In this document: positions 51,055-60,109 of the stretch, in pieces
Position numbering within the stretch: position 1 is the first letter of the stretch
How the letters are laid out: each line of letters starts with the position of its first letter
Origin: JABWBD01 sp040768665
Lineage (GTDB): Bacteria > Planctomycetota > Planctomycetia > Pirellulales > Thermoguttaceae
Direction: 5' to 3'
Length of the DNA stretch: 64,000 nt
NCBI GenBank assembly: GCA_040768665.1
Contig: JAXGMN010000029.1
Span: forward strand, 111,383-175,382
Translations under genes and position numbers: made by a program
Notes under the pieces: model-generated
The model's database searches: none
The model's input: the letters and a program-made list of their open reading frames with translations, nothing else
What the model was told of the DNA's origin: nothing

Positions 51055-51990
51055 ATGAGAATGCCGTCGTCGCTGATTGTTGTCATCTGCCTTGCCTGGA
51101 CTTCTGCGGCAGGCGCCCGAGACATTTTCGTAAGCAATCTTCGCGGCGATGACCGCTTCAGTGGGCATCAGCTCAACGTATCGCACGACCTTGGGGGTCC
51201 GACGCGGTCGATCGGCAGAGCGCTGCGGTTGGCAACGCAGGGCGACCGCATCGTCGTCGAGAACACCGGCGAACCGTATCGCGAAAGTCTCAGCCTGGTT
51301 GGTAGTCGGAACAGCGGATACTCGTTTCAACCTTTTGTAATTGAGGGCAGTGGGGCCGTACTCGACGGATCGGCCCCGGTGCCGGCAGAGGCATGGGAGA
51401 ACTATCGCGGGCCGGTATTTCGCTTTTCGCCGCCACACGTCGGACACCAGCAGTTATTTCTCAATGGCCGCCCGCTGCCTCGCGTGTATGTCGAGACCTG
51501 GGCGGACCGGCCGCCGGCTCTGGAACCGTTGGAATGGAGCCTCTACGACGGGTTCATCTACTTCTGTGTTGAACCGCTGAAGCTCCCGGAAGACTACCCG
51601 TTGTTCCACGCCCATCTTCAAACCGGCATCACCTTGTTTCACGTCGCCCGTGCGACCATCCAAGATCTGACGATCCAGGGATTCCAGGTTGATGGAGTGA
51701 ACGCTCACAACAGTGCCCAAGAGGTTGTTCTGAGACGAGTCACGTGTCGGGGGAATGGGCGGAGCGGCGTGGCCGCCGGCGGTGCGTCGCTGGTCGATCT
51801 GGCGGATTCGCTCATCGGCAACAACGGTGCCGCACAACTCCTTACGCTCCCCTGGTCGAAGACGCACATCCGCAATACGCAACTTCTGGGCAACACCGCT
51901 CCCGGCTGGGTCGACCTCGGCGGAGAGGTCATGCTGGAAGGCAGACTCATTACCGGCGGGCTGTCCGAGCACTTGCCCGGGAAGCCGTAG
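51055..51990 (+). CDS. Secreted right-handed beta-helix protein
   Basis: A 311-residue protein with signal peptide MRMPSSLIVVICLAWTSAAGA. DIFVSNLRGDDRFSG and RSIGRALRLATQGDRIVVEN form the usual opening of planctomycete parallel beta-helix proteins, and QDLTIQGFQVDGVNAHNSA, RRVTCRGNGRSGVAAG, LADSLIGNNGAAQLL are the helix coils. Such folds serve polysaccharide lyases or binding proteins; no catalytic residues are assignable. Single gene, convergent with the HEAT gene at 52002. Confidence 0.82.
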   Translation: MRMPSSLIVVICLAWTSAAGARDIFVSNLRGDDRFSGHQLNVSHDLGGPTRSIGRALRLATQGDRIVVENTGEPYRESLSLVGSRNSGYSFQPFVIEGSGAVLDGSAPVPAEAWENYRGPVFRFSPPHVGHQQLFLNGRPLPRVYVETWADRPPALEPLEWSLYDGFIYFCVEPLKLPEDYPLFHAHLQTGITLFHVARATIQDLTIQGFQVDGVNAHNSAQEVVLRRVTCRGNGRSGVAAGGASLVDLADSLIGNNGAAQLLTLPWSKTHIRNTQLLGNTAPGWVDLGGEVMLEGRLITGGLSEHLPGKP

Positions 51991-51998
51991 GCTTCCTC
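51972..51998 (+). other. Possible degenerate 3'-end stem-loop motif, copy 4
   Basis: GAAGCC-gta-GGCTTC hairpin followed by CTCAGCTTAC, overlapping the stop codon of the beta-helix gene. It shares the hairpin-plus-CTCAGCT tail with copies 1-3 but lacks GAGGT. Confidence 0.45.
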
Positions 51999-52001
51999 AG
52001 C

Positions 52002-53762
52002 TTACGACTGCGGGGCGCGCGGCGGTGGAGGCGGAGTGGCGGACGGGGGCGTAGCGGATGGCAGCGTAGCGGACGGCGGCGTGGTCGACGGCGGAGCGGC
52101 GCTCGTCTCGGGCGTCAATTCTCCGCGGATCGCCTTCAATGCTTCGGCCGCCATGTCGCGGACAAACGCGTTTTCGTCATTCAGCGCCTGCTTCAACTTA
52201 TCGACTGCCGGTTGAGCCAGCGGTCCGAGACAGCGCAAGGAAGCGGCGGATTCCATGCGGACTCGAGCATTCGGATCGGTCAGTCCGGCAACAAACAGCG
52301 GTACGGATTGGGGGCTCGTCAATTCACACTTCGGGTCAATCCGTGCCAACGCCCAAGCGGCAGAAATCGCCAGAAAATCGTCCTCGCTTCCCAACAGTTG
52401 AACCACGAGGGGTTTGCCGGCAATTGCTTCCGGGCCGATTCGCCCCAGGGCGTACACTGCGGCGTAGCGAAGTCGGTTATCGCTCCGTTTGAGAACCTCC
52501 ATGAGGGCGGGGACCGCGTCTTTGGCGGCGGCCTCCATGTCGCCCAACGCAAACATCACTTCCCGCTGCACTTCCCGATCGTCAACTTTCAAGAGGTCTA
52601 CCAGCGCGTCGAGCGCGGGCAGGGCCTGCGGGCCCATCTTTCGCAGAATGCGGATCGCTTTGGCTCGGCTCGATTCGTAACGCAGTGCTTCGACAAGCTT
52701 GGGTACGCCGGCCTCGCCGAGCCTTGCCAGGGTGTCCACGGCGGCAGTTACGGTGGCCTCGTCGGCGTCTTTCAGGGCTGTCTCCATTACCGACGCCATA
52801 ATCTCCGAATCCAGGTCCAGTTTCGCCAGCGAGTGCGCTGCCGCCTCGCGCACCCGCTCATTGTCGCTCTTGAGCGAATTGGCCAAGACCAGCGAGGCTT
52901 CCCTAATCAGCCCAGGATCACCCGGCGCGATACGGATCAGCGCCCACGCACTGATCGTTCGCACGAATGGATCGTCACCTTCCAGCAGCGATCTCAAGTT
53001 GGGCTTCGCCCCTTGTGCCACGGGTCCTAAGTTGCCGAGCGAGTAAACCGCAGCGCTGCGGAGCGAGTCCTCGTCCAACGCCAAGGCCAACAAGGAAACC
53101 GCGCCGGCGGCAGCCTCGCCCATCTCGCCAATGGCCATTATCGCCTCACGGCGGATCTCCGCAGGCGCCTTCGCATCTTTGACTAACCCAACGAGGGCGG
53201 GAATTGCTTCCTGGGCTGCAGGTCCTATCTGGTTGAGAGCCAAGACCACGGGCAGGCGGACGTCCTCGTGTTCGAGTTGTAGAATCAATTGGGGGACAGC
53301 CGCCTGCCCCAGGTCGGCCATGGCATCCGTGGCCCGCAAGCGGACAGCGGAATCCGAATCGGCCATCATTGTCAACAGCAGCGGAACGGACACTTCCGGC
53401 CCCGGCCGGATGTGCTTGATCGCCAGGACTCCCGCACGACGTACGCGAACGTCGGGATCGTTCGCAAGTGAGACGATTCTCGGGATCGCAGGTCGAGCCT
53501 TCTCGCCAATTCTCGAGAGAGCGAACGCGGCGTGCGCCCGGGTCAAAGCCGAATTGTCTTTCGTAAGTTCCGCAAGAGCCTCAATTGCCTCGTCAGTGTC
53601 AGCTCGGATTCGCCCCAAGGTATCAATGGCCTCGATCCTCACCGACTCCTGCGGCGAGCGGAGTGCTGCGATAGCAGCGGAAATCGAGGGCTCTTGGGCG
53701 TTTACCGCGTCTAGGAAGAAACCGACGGACAGAATGATCCACGACAAGTTGACGCACCTCAT
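52002..53762 (-). CDS. Exported HEAT-repeat protein with Pro/Ser/Thr tail
   Basis: A 586-residue protein with signal peptide MRCVNLSWIILSVGFFLDAV. Twelve or more HEAT-like repeats follow (AAIAALRSPQESVRIEAIDT, ALSRIGEKARPAIPRIVSLA, AAVYALGRIGPEAIAG). The C-terminus is a low-complexity tail of ATPPSATPP repeats that may act as a flexible anchor or glycosylation region. No enzymatic residues. It is a smaller relative of the protein at 35740-38466. It overlaps no other gene and has no operon partners. Confidence 0.88.
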   Translation of the reverse strand: MRCVNLSWIILSVGFFLDAVNAQEPSISAAIAALRSPQESVRIEAIDTLGRIRADTDEAIEALAELTKDNSALTRAHAAFALSRIGEKARPAIPRIVSLANDPDVRVRRAGVLAIKHIRPGPEVSVPLLLTMMADSDSAVRLRATDAMADLGQAAVPQLILQLEHEDVRLPVVLALNQIGPAAQEAIPALVGLVKDAKAPAEIRREAIMAIGEMGEAAAGAVSLLALALDEDSLRSAAVYSLGNLGPVAQGAKPNLRSLLEGDDPFVRTISAWALIRIAPGDPGLIREASLVLANSLKSDNERVREAAAHSLAKLDLDSEIMASVMETALKDADEATVTAAVDTLARLGEAGVPKLVEALRYESSRAKAIRILRKMGPQALPALDALVDLLKVDDREVQREVMFALGDMEAAAKDAVPALMEVLKRSDNRLRYAAVYALGRIGPEAIAGKPLVVQLLGSEDDFLAISAAWALARIDPKCELTSPQSVPLFVAGLTDPNARVRMESAASLRCLGPLAQPAVDKLKQALNDENAFVRDMAAEALKAIRGELTPETSAAPPSTTPPSATLPSATPPSATPPPPPRAPQS

Positions 53763-54122
53763 GGTTTACCCCGCTTGTTTTGATTGACGCCTGCATTGCG
53801 AATGAGCCCCGCCGACCAACGGAAGGCGGGGGCCCACAAGCAATGTCTGCCTGGTGGCTCATTTTTCATGCAACAACCAAGGACTTCTGGTGGATGATCG
53901 CGCAAAGGGCACGAGATGCCGTCAAATTGACTTCGCACGACTCACCTCTATTATAAGTTTGAGAGGTTTGAGGCAACGTCCCGCGTCGGAGTGAAGTGGC
54001 AGGCTCGGTCCGGAAGTTGCGGGGACGATCGGTGGTGAAAGGTACGCGAGAAGTACCGCCGAACGTGAGGCTTCCAGACCCTCTCCACTTCCGACCGTTT
54101 TCCAGTATGGGAGATGACTGCG
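53763..54122. other. Divergent intergenic region
   Basis: No gene. It contains a loose inverted repeat near 53790-53845 (CATTGCGAATGAGCCCCGCC / GGCGGGGGCCCACAAGCAATG-like). Promoters for both flanking genes are expected here but none is recognisable. Confidence 0.5.
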
Positions 54123-54830
54123 ATGAGGTATTTGTTCGTTGGCTTTGCAGCCTTGCTGACCTTAAGCCCTTCGTTGGTGAGCGCTCAAGTACCCACCGGC
54201 GGTGTCGCACCGCCGATTGACAGTCCAGGCGCGGCCGGACCACCGTTTGTGTTCGACGCCGGGACTTACGACCCATTCGACTATGGTGCCAGCACTGCGT
54301 TCGGAAGCGCCACGCGCGGATTGGCGGATTTGGTTCGCTCGCAGGGCGCGTTCAACTTGCTGTCTTCCGAAGCGGCCGTGAACATGACCGAAGCTCGGCG
54401 CCGCCAAATCGAAAACTTCGAAGAAGCGACGGAAACCTATTTCGCCATGCGACGTCTCAACCGCGAGTATCGTGCGGCTGAACGCGGCTCGCGCCCGACG
54501 TACGAGGACCTGATTCGCTACGCGGCGGCAGGAAGGCCCGAGCGTCTCAGCCCGAGTGCACTGGACACGGTGACGGGCGAGATTACGTGGCCGATGGTCC
54601 TGCGAGGGGATGCGTTTAAGGAGTACCGTCAAGTGCTGGGTCAGATTTTCGCGTCGCGAGCCGCCACCGGCGCCCTGAGCAGCGAAGCCTATTTGACCGT
54701 CGGCGAGGTAACGGATGCCCTGAAAGGCGAACTCCAGCGAAACATGAATGACCTGCCGCCGCAAGACTACGTGACGGCCGCAAAGTTCATCGAGAGTCTC
54801 GCCTTCGAAGCGAGGGTGCCGGCTGGCTGA
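54123..54830 (+). CDS. Secreted protein of unknown function
   Basis: A 235-residue protein; ATG 54123 follows GGGAG and starts a signal peptide (MRYLFVGFAALLTLSPSLVSA). The mature part has a Gly/Pro-rich segment, then helical sequence (MTEARRRQIENFEEATETYF, MRRLNREYRAAERGSRPTY) and a C-terminal domain ending EVTDALKGELQRNMNDLPPQ, DYVTAAKFIESLAFEAR. I recognise similar exported proteins from other planctomycetes but no function. Confidence 0.7.
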   Translation: MRYLFVGFAALLTLSPSLVSAQVPTGGVAPPIDSPGAAGPPFVFDAGTYDPFDYGASTAFGSATRGLADLVRSQGAFNLLSSEAAVNMTEARRRQIENFEEATETYFAMRRLNREYRAAERGSRPTYEDLIRYAAAGRPERLSPSALDTVTGEITWPMVLRGDAFKEYRQVLGQIFASRAATGALSSEAYLTVGEVTDALKGELQRNMNDLPPQDYVTAAKFIESLAFEARVPAG

Positions 54831-54866
54831 CGCAAAGTGCTGGACGCAACCGTACGGTAATACGAA

Positions 54867-54901
54867 ACAGCTCGCGACGGGCAGTTTCCATCGCGAGCTG
54901 T
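54867..54901. terminator. Bidirectional hairpin terminator candidate
   Basis: ACAGCTCGCGA / TCGCGAGCTGT is a perfect 11-bp stem with a 13-nt loop between two convergent genes (stops at 54830 and 54954). T-runs are weak on either side (GAAACAG upstream, TCTGGTTATT downstream). Confidence 0.7.
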
Positions 54902-54953
54902 CTGGTTATTGGCGTGTATTTCTGCCAGCGGAGCGGATAAATCGCCGTCGCCG

Positions 54954-55373
54954 TTATCGCTTCGAGAACTGCGTTCCCCGGCGAGCGCCCCGCAGTCCGT
55001 ACTTCTTCCGCTCCTTCATGCGCCCGTCGCGGGTCAACAGACCGTTGTCACGGAGCACTCCCTCGACTTCGGATGTGAACAATTTCAGAGCGCGGGCGAT
55101 GCCGAGCTTACAGGCGTCGGCCTGCCCGGTGACGCCACCGCCGTGAACGCGGATCGAGACGTTCACCCGGTCCCGCATTCCGGTATCGACCAGCGGCGCC
55201 AGCACAGCTTTGCGGTGCTGCTCGATCGGAAAGAATTCTTCCAGCGGCCGCTCGTTAATCACAAGCTTGCCGTCTCCCTCGACCAGCCGAACGCGCGCAA
55301 CAGAAGTCTTGCGTCGTCCCGTCCCCAACGCGACATCCGATTTGACCGTGCCTTGAAGGGTAGCTTCTGACAT
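54954..55373 (-). CDS. rpsI: Ribosomal protein S9
   Basis: A 139-residue protein. ALGTGRRKTSVARVRL, GDGKLVINERPLEEFFP, VSIRVHGGGVTGQADACKLG and the basic end GLRGARRGTQFSKR are diagnostic of bacterial S9, a small-subunit protein whose C-terminal tail reaches the P-site tRNA. It follows rplM by 15 bp, the standard rplM-rpsI order. Confidence 0.97.
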   Translation of the reverse strand: MSEATLQGTVKSDVALGTGRRKTSVARVRLVEGDGKLVINERPLEEFFPIEQHRKAVLAPLVDTGMRDRVNVSIRVHGGGVTGQADACKLGIARALKLFTSEVEGVLRDNGLLTRDGRMKERKKYGLRGARRGTQFSKR

Positions 55374-55388
55374 GAAAAACGTTCCTGA

Positions 55389-55865
55389 CTATGCCTGCTG
55401 GTTGGTGGCCTGCTGCTTGGCGGCCTTTTGTTTCTTGACACCTAGTTCGATCGGCTCCGGCCGCTGCGCCTGGTGAGGATGGCTGTCACCGACGTAGACC
55501 TTCAGCTTGGAAAGCATTTTCACAGCCAGCCGATTCTTTGGCAGCATGCGACGGACGGCTTCGGTGAGGATCCGCTCCGGATCGCGAGCCATCCGCTCGG
55601 CGGCTGTCTCGGATCGAAGCCCGGTGTATCCGGTGGTCCAGGTGTATCGCTTCTTATCCCATTTGTTGCCCGTGAAGACGACCTTGTCCGCGTTCAACAC
55701 GACGACGAAATCGCCCGTGTCGATGTGGGGGGTATAGGTGGGTCGATGCTTCCCCATGAGAATCATAGCGATATCACTTGCCAGCCGGCCGACGACCTTG
55801 TCTTGGGCGTCGACGAGCCACCAGCGGGGCTCGACATCCTGGGGGCGGGCCATGTAAGTCTTCAT
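55389..55865 (-). CDS. rplM: Ribosomal protein L13
   Basis: A 158-residue protein from the ATG at 55865 (MKTYMARPQDVEPRWW). VDAQDKVVGRLASDIAMILM, GKHRPTYTPHIDTGDFVVVL, NADKVVFTGNKWDKKRY and MLPKNRLAVKMLSKLKVYVG are the L13 signature. The C-terminal Lys/Gln/Ala tail is a short extension beyond typical ~142 residues. Confidence 0.97.
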   Translation of the reverse strand: MKTYMARPQDVEPRWWLVDAQDKVVGRLASDIAMILMGKHRPTYTPHIDTGDFVVVLNADKVVFTGNKWDKKRYTWTTGYTGLRSETAAERMARDPERILTEAVRRMLPKNRLAVKMLSKLKVYVGDSHPHQAQRPEPIELGVKKQKAAKQQATNQQA

Positions 55866-56150
55866 AGTCTCCACTCGTCTGGTTTGCTCAACTGCCGTGG
55901 ACCGAAAGCACTTCTGCTTCGCCGCTGTGTCTCTCAACGCTCTCGAAACCGGGGGAAACTGCTAATTTACCGCTTTAATTCCCGGATGACAAGGCTTGCC
56001 GGCCCCCGCACTGGAACGTTTTATCTCAAGCAGTACCCCTTGCAAGGGGGATGTAGTGACGGCGGTGATGAGTCATAATGGCGGACTTCGCAATGGGAAG
56101 GGAGTCAGGCACAGTGGTATCTTGAGGCCCGTTTTTTGTCACAAACAGCC
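55866..56150. other. Divergent intergenic region
   Basis: Promoter regions for rplM-rpsI (minus) and the transhydrogenase operon (plus) must lie here. No gene and no clear box seen. Confidence 0.5.
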
Positions 56151-57329
56151 ATGAATGTAGCAGTTCCGAGAGAGAGCTTTCCTGGTGAGCGGCGCGTGGC
56201 ACTGGTTCCGGCCTCCGTCCCGACGCTCGCGAAAGCCGGTTTGGGAGTGGTGGTTGAGTCGGACGCCGGCCGGGAGGCCGGCTACACCGACGAACAATAC
56301 ACGGAGAAAGGGGCCCGCATCGCCGGCAGCCGGGAGGAGGTGTTCGCCGCCGAAATCCTTCTGCAGGTCCGTGTCGCTGGTGCTAATCCCGAGGCCGGGC
56401 AAGCCGATCTGCCGCGGATGCGCGGCGGACAGGTGCTCATCGGAATGTGCGATCCCCTGGGCTCTCCCCAAGCTGCGGCGCCGATTGCCGAGCGGGGTGC
56501 GACGCTGTTCGCCTTGGAACTGCTGCCCCGCATCACGCGGGCGCAGAGCATGGACGTCCTGTCTTCCATGGCGACGGTGGCCGGCTATCGTGCCGTGCTC
56601 TTGGCGGCCCAGGCGCTGCCGCGGATGTTTCCGATGCTCATGACTGCGGCCGGGACGGTGAGTCCGGCAAAGGTCTTCATCGTCGGGGCCGGCGTTGCCG
56701 GACTGCAGGCGATCGCGACGGCACGCCGCCTCGGCGCGGTCGTCTCGGCATACGACGTGCGACCCGCGGTCAAGGAGCAGGTGCAGAGCCTCGGGGCCAA
56801 GTTTGTCGAGATGGACCTGGCGCCGACCGGGGCCGAGGCCGCCGGCGGGTACGCCCGTGCGATGGACGAGGAGTTCTATCGCAAGCAGCGCGAGATGATG
56901 GCCCGCGTCGTGGCCGAAAGCGACGTGGTGATCACCACCGCCGCCGTCCCGGGCAAGAAAGCGCCGATCCTGGTGACCGGCGAGATGCTCAAGGGGATGG
57001 CGCCCGGATCGGTCATCGTGGATCTGGCCGCGGAGCGGGGCGGCAACTGCGACTTGACGCGGCCGGGCGAGACGGTCGTCGAGCACGGCGTCACGATCCT
57101 CGGCCCCGCCAATCTGCCGTCCGAGATTCCTTACCACGCCAGCCAGATGTACGCCAAGAATATCAGCACGTTCCTGCTTCACCTGGTCAAGGACGGCCAG
57201 GTGCAGGTCAACGAAGAAGACGAGATCATTCGCGAGACACTCGTGACCCGGGACGGAAAAGTGGTGAATCCTCGCGTGGCAGAACTCTTGAGTGCTCCGC
57301 AATCGCCTTCGCAACAGGAGAACGCCTGA
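56151..57329 (+). CDS. pntAA: NAD(P) transhydrogenase, soluble alpha-1 subunit
   Basis: A 392-residue NAD(H)-binding domain I subunit. The ATG at 56151 (MNVAVPRESFPGERRVALVP) matches the family start; a TTG further upstream is possible. Features: AKAGLGVVVESDAGREAGYT, FIVGAGVAGLQAIATARRLG (Rossmann) near residue 172, and VIVDLAAERGGNCDLTRPGE. In this split architecture the enzyme (PntAA-AB-B) couples hydride transfer between NAD and NADP to proton flow. The stop overlaps the next start. Confidence 0.95.
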   Translation: MNVAVPRESFPGERRVALVPASVPTLAKAGLGVVVESDAGREAGYTDEQYTEKGARIAGSREEVFAAEILLQVRVAGANPEAGQADLPRMRGGQVLIGMCDPLGSPQAAAPIAERGATLFALELLPRITRAQSMDVLSSMATVAGYRAVLLAAQALPRMFPMLMTAAGTVSPAKVFIVGAGVAGLQAIATARRLGAVVSAYDVRPAVKEQVQSLGAKFVEMDLAPTGAEAAGGYARAMDEEFYRKQREMMARVVAESDVVITTAAVPGKKAPILVTGEMLKGMAPGSVIVDLAAERGGNCDLTRPGETVVEHGVTILGPANLPSEIPYHASQMYAKNISTFLLHLVKDGQVQVNEEDEIIRETLVTRDGKVVNPRVAELLSAPQSPSQQENA

Positions 57330-57607
57330 TGAGCATGATCATAACCGCGTTGACGATTTTTGTACTGGCCGTATTCGTCGGCTTTGAGATCATTACCAAG
57401 ATCCCCCCGACATTGCATACTCCGCTGATGTCGGGCTCCAACGCGATCTCCGGGATCACGGTCGTCGGAGCAATCATTGCCGCCGGGGCCGGCCACGGCT
57501 GGCTGGCGTCGACGCTGGGAACGCTCGCGGTGATCCTGGCGATGATCAACGTGGTCGGCGGTTTCCTGGTGACGAATCGGATGCTTGGGATGTTCCGCCG
57601 GAAATAA
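57329..57607 (+). CDS. pntAB: NAD(P) transhydrogenase membrane alpha-2 subunit
   Basis: A 92-residue membrane protein with three helices (ITALTIFVLAVFVGFEIITK, ISGITVVGAIIAAGAG, AVILAMINVVGGFLVTNRML). KIPPTLHTPLMSGSNAISGI is the conserved loop of this subunit. Start overlaps the pntAA stop (TGATG). Normal length. Confidence 0.95.
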   Translation: MSMIITALTIFVLAVFVGFEIITKIPPTLHTPLMSGSNAISGITVVGAIIAAGAGHGWLASTLGTLAVILAMINVVGGFLVTNRMLGMFRRK

Positions 57608-57673
57608 GGGATCGCGGCGGTGGCCGCGGCGTCTTGAGAATTTCTATCGGCAAGTTGCGCAAGAGATTGAACC

Positions 57674-59110
57674 GTGGATAAAGTAGCACTCATTCGGTTG
57701 GCCTATCTCGTGGCGGCGGTCCTTTTCATCTTAGGGCTCAAGGGCCTCACCCACCCCCGCACGGCAGTGCGAGGCAACCTGACCGGCGCGCTGGGGATGC
57801 TCATCGCGGTGATCGCCACGCTGTTTGCGGCGGAGCTCGTCACGCATCCTTCCGGATACTGGCTGATTGGCATCGGCCTGGTGATCGGCGGGGCGATTGG
57901 GGCGGTGCTGGCCACGCGGGTTCGAATGACGGGGATGCCGCAGATGGTCGCCTTGTTGAACGGTTTCGGCGGCGGCGCTTCGGTCCTGGTGGCAGGCGCC
58001 GAACTGGCGGTGTTCGATCCCGCGGCTATCACCGCAAGGGTAGCGGCGGGCGATCCGGAAGCCCTGCCGGTGTGGTTCGTCCTGTTGACGGGCCTGCTCG
58101 CCGGGCTCATCGGCGCAGTGACGTTCTGGGGTAGCCTGGTAGCGTTTGCCAAATTGGAGGAATACCAATCGTTCAAGAAGCCGATCCGGTATCCCGCCCA
58201 GCAGCCGATCAATGCGCTGCTCGGGCTGATCGTGGTTGCTCTGCTGATCCTGGGAGTCATGAACCCCGAGAGCGTCTGGATTTATTGGCTGCTCGTGATC
58301 GTTGCCTCGGTGCTGGGCTTCACGCTGGTCAACCCGATCGGTGGCGCCGACATGCCGGTGGTGATCGCCCTGTTGAATTCCTATTCCGGCCTGGCGGCCA
58401 CTGCCACCGGGTTCGTGCTCAATAACTACGTGCTGATCATCGCCGGCTCGCTGGTCGGCGCGTCGGGCGTCATTCTGACGCAGATCATGTGCAAGGCAAT
58501 GAACCGGTCGCTTCTGCATGTGCTGTTCGGCGTGCTGGAAGCGGGAGAGGGTGCGCCGAGTGCCGATGAAGTGTACGGCGGAAGAGTGAAGGCGACCTCC
58601 GCCGACGAAGTCGCCATGCTGTTCGACACGGCGCGGAGCGTCGTGGTCGTGCCCGGATATGGGATGGCGGTGGCCCAGGCCCAACACGCCGTGCGCGATC
58701 TCTACAACGTGTTGGAGTCAAGAGGCATCGAGGTGGAGTTCGCCATTCACCCGGTGGCCGGGCGGATGCCCGGGCATATGAACGTGCTTCTGGCCGAGGC
58801 CGAGATTCCTTACGACAAACTCAAGGAAATGGACGTGATCAACCCGTCGTTCCCGCAGGTCGACGTGGTGCTTGTGATTGGGGCCAACGACGTGGTCAAC
58901 CCGGTCGCCCGCACCGACCCGAGCAGCCCGATCGCCGGCATGCCGATTCTCGACGTCGACAAGGCCAAGACCGTGGTCGTGGTGAAGCGAAGCTTGAGCC
59001 CGGGTTTCGCCGGGATTCCCAATCCGCTGTTCGCGGCCGACAACTGCCTGATGTTCTTCGCCGATGGGAAAAAGGCGGTGTTGGATTTGGTTGCGGCCGC
59101 GAAGGAGTAA
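57674..59110 (+). CDS. pntB: NAD(P) transhydrogenase beta subunit
   Basis: A 478-residue protein from a GTG. The first ~270 residues are the transmembrane domain II (RVRMTGMPQMVALLNGFGGG is diagnostic). The NADP-binding domain III follows: VVVPGYGMAVAQAQHAVRDL, FAIHPVAGRMPGHMNVLLAE and VVLVIGANDVVNPVARTDPS. It lies 66 bp after pntAB. It completes the operon, supplying NADPH. Confidence 0.96.
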   Translation: MDKVALIRLAYLVAAVLFILGLKGLTHPRTAVRGNLTGALGMLIAVIATLFAAELVTHPSGYWLIGIGLVIGGAIGAVLATRVRMTGMPQMVALLNGFGGGASVLVAGAELAVFDPAAITARVAAGDPEALPVWFVLLTGLLAGLIGAVTFWGSLVAFAKLEEYQSFKKPIRYPAQQPINALLGLIVVALLILGVMNPESVWIYWLLVIVASVLGFTLVNPIGGADMPVVIALLNSYSGLAATATGFVLNNYVLIIAGSLVGASGVILTQIMCKAMNRSLLHVLFGVLEAGEGAPSADEVYGGRVKATSADEVAMLFDTARSVVVVPGYGMAVAQAQHAVRDLYNVLESRGIEVEFAIHPVAGRMPGHMNVLLAEAEIPYDKLKEMDVINPSFPQVDVVLVIGANDVVNPVARTDPSSPIAGMPILDVDKAKTVVVVKRSLSPGFAGIPNPLFAADNCLMFFADGKKAVLDLVAAAKE

Positions 59111-59306
59111 GCGGGAGAGGAGAAAGGGTGTTGGAATAAGTGCCTGTCGACGAACAAATTTGTGGGACGAAATTCATTCCGCCCGGGCGCACTGAAGTCC
59201 GCCCTACGTCAAGTCGCGAAGTGGTTCCTGGACAGGTGCTAGGTCTAAGGGAATGTTGGGGTGATGGAGGCGGTCCTGCATCACTCTCGGGTCGTCGCGT
59301 GCAGAG

Positions 59307-60077
59307 ATGGCACTGAGTCCAAGGGAACCGTTCGTCGACTACGTCGACATCCTTCACGGACGGATGCCTCTTGAGTTCCCCTATGCGGCTGGCATACCGG
59401 CGATCAAGAAGACCAGCCGCCTTGTGCTTCATCCGAAGGCGACCTTTTTCATCGGCGAGAACGGCACGGGCAAGTCGACGCTTCTGGAAGCGATTGCCGT
59501 TGCCGACGGATTCAATCCGGAAGGGGGCACCCGGAACTTCAACTTCTCATCCCGCGACTCGCACGCCGATCTCTACAAGTGGATTCGGCTCGGGCGCGGC
59601 GTCCGCGGGAAGAGACGCAGCGACGGTTTTTTCCTGCGAGCCGAAAGCTTCTATAATGTTGCCACCGAGATCGAGCGGCTCGGTTTCGATCCCGCCACGA
59701 GCCCGTACGGCCCCGTCTCCTACCACGAGCAATCGCACGGCGAGGCCTTGCTCAACCTGATGGTCAATCGGCTCCGCGGAGACGGGCTGTACCTCCTCGA
59801 CGAACCGGAGGCGGCTCTTTCACCCCAGCGTCAACTGGCCTTTCTCGCCGCCATGCACGGGCTGATCGAGCGCGACGCCCAGTTCCTCATCGCCACGCAC
59901 TCGCCGATCATCATGGCTTATCCCGACGCCGTCATCTATGAGTTTTCCCCGGACGGCCTGCGGACCGTCGAGTACCGCGAGACGGAACACTACCGCGTGA
60001 CGCGGGCTTTCCTCGACCGGCCGGAGCAAATGCTGAAGCATCTGCTCGCCGAGGACGACGGGCCGGAAGATGCGTGA
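59307..60077 (+). CDS. AAA/ABC-type ATPase
   Basis: A 256-residue stand-alone P-loop ATPase of the AAA_21/SbcC-like group. Walker A FFIGENGTGKSTLLEAIA near residue 50, signature-like SYHEQSHGEALLNL, Walker B GLYLLDEPEAALSPQRQL and the H-loop FLIATHSPIIM are intact. Such short proteins occur both as housekeeping ATPases and as defence components; no partner nuclease is next to it. It converges with the DUF1080 gene. Confidence 0.88.
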   Translation: MALSPREPFVDYVDILHGRMPLEFPYAAGIPAIKKTSRLVLHPKATFFIGENGTGKSTLLEAIAVADGFNPEGGTRNFNFSSRDSHADLYKWIRLGRGVRGKRRSDGFFLRAESFYNVATEIERLGFDPATSPYGPVSYHEQSHGEALLNLMVNRLRGDGLYLLDEPEAALSPQRQLAFLAAMHGLIERDAQFLIATHSPIIMAYPDAVIYEFSPDGLRTVEYRETEHYRVTRAFLDRPEQMLKHLLAEDDGPEDA

Positions 60078-60109
60078 CCGCCGTTCCGCTATTCCAACCC
60101 CGCCGCCTC

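Noticed and set aside
59140..59240. Possible subtype B/C element with AGTGCCTGTC...GACAGGTGCT ends
   Set aside because: Only 10 bp of imperfect inverted ends and no GGGGACTGG core; could be chance.
59307..60077. Anti-phage ATPase system
   Set aside because: The ATPase stands alone with no nuclease, TOPRIM or effector gene beside it, so a defence call is not supported.
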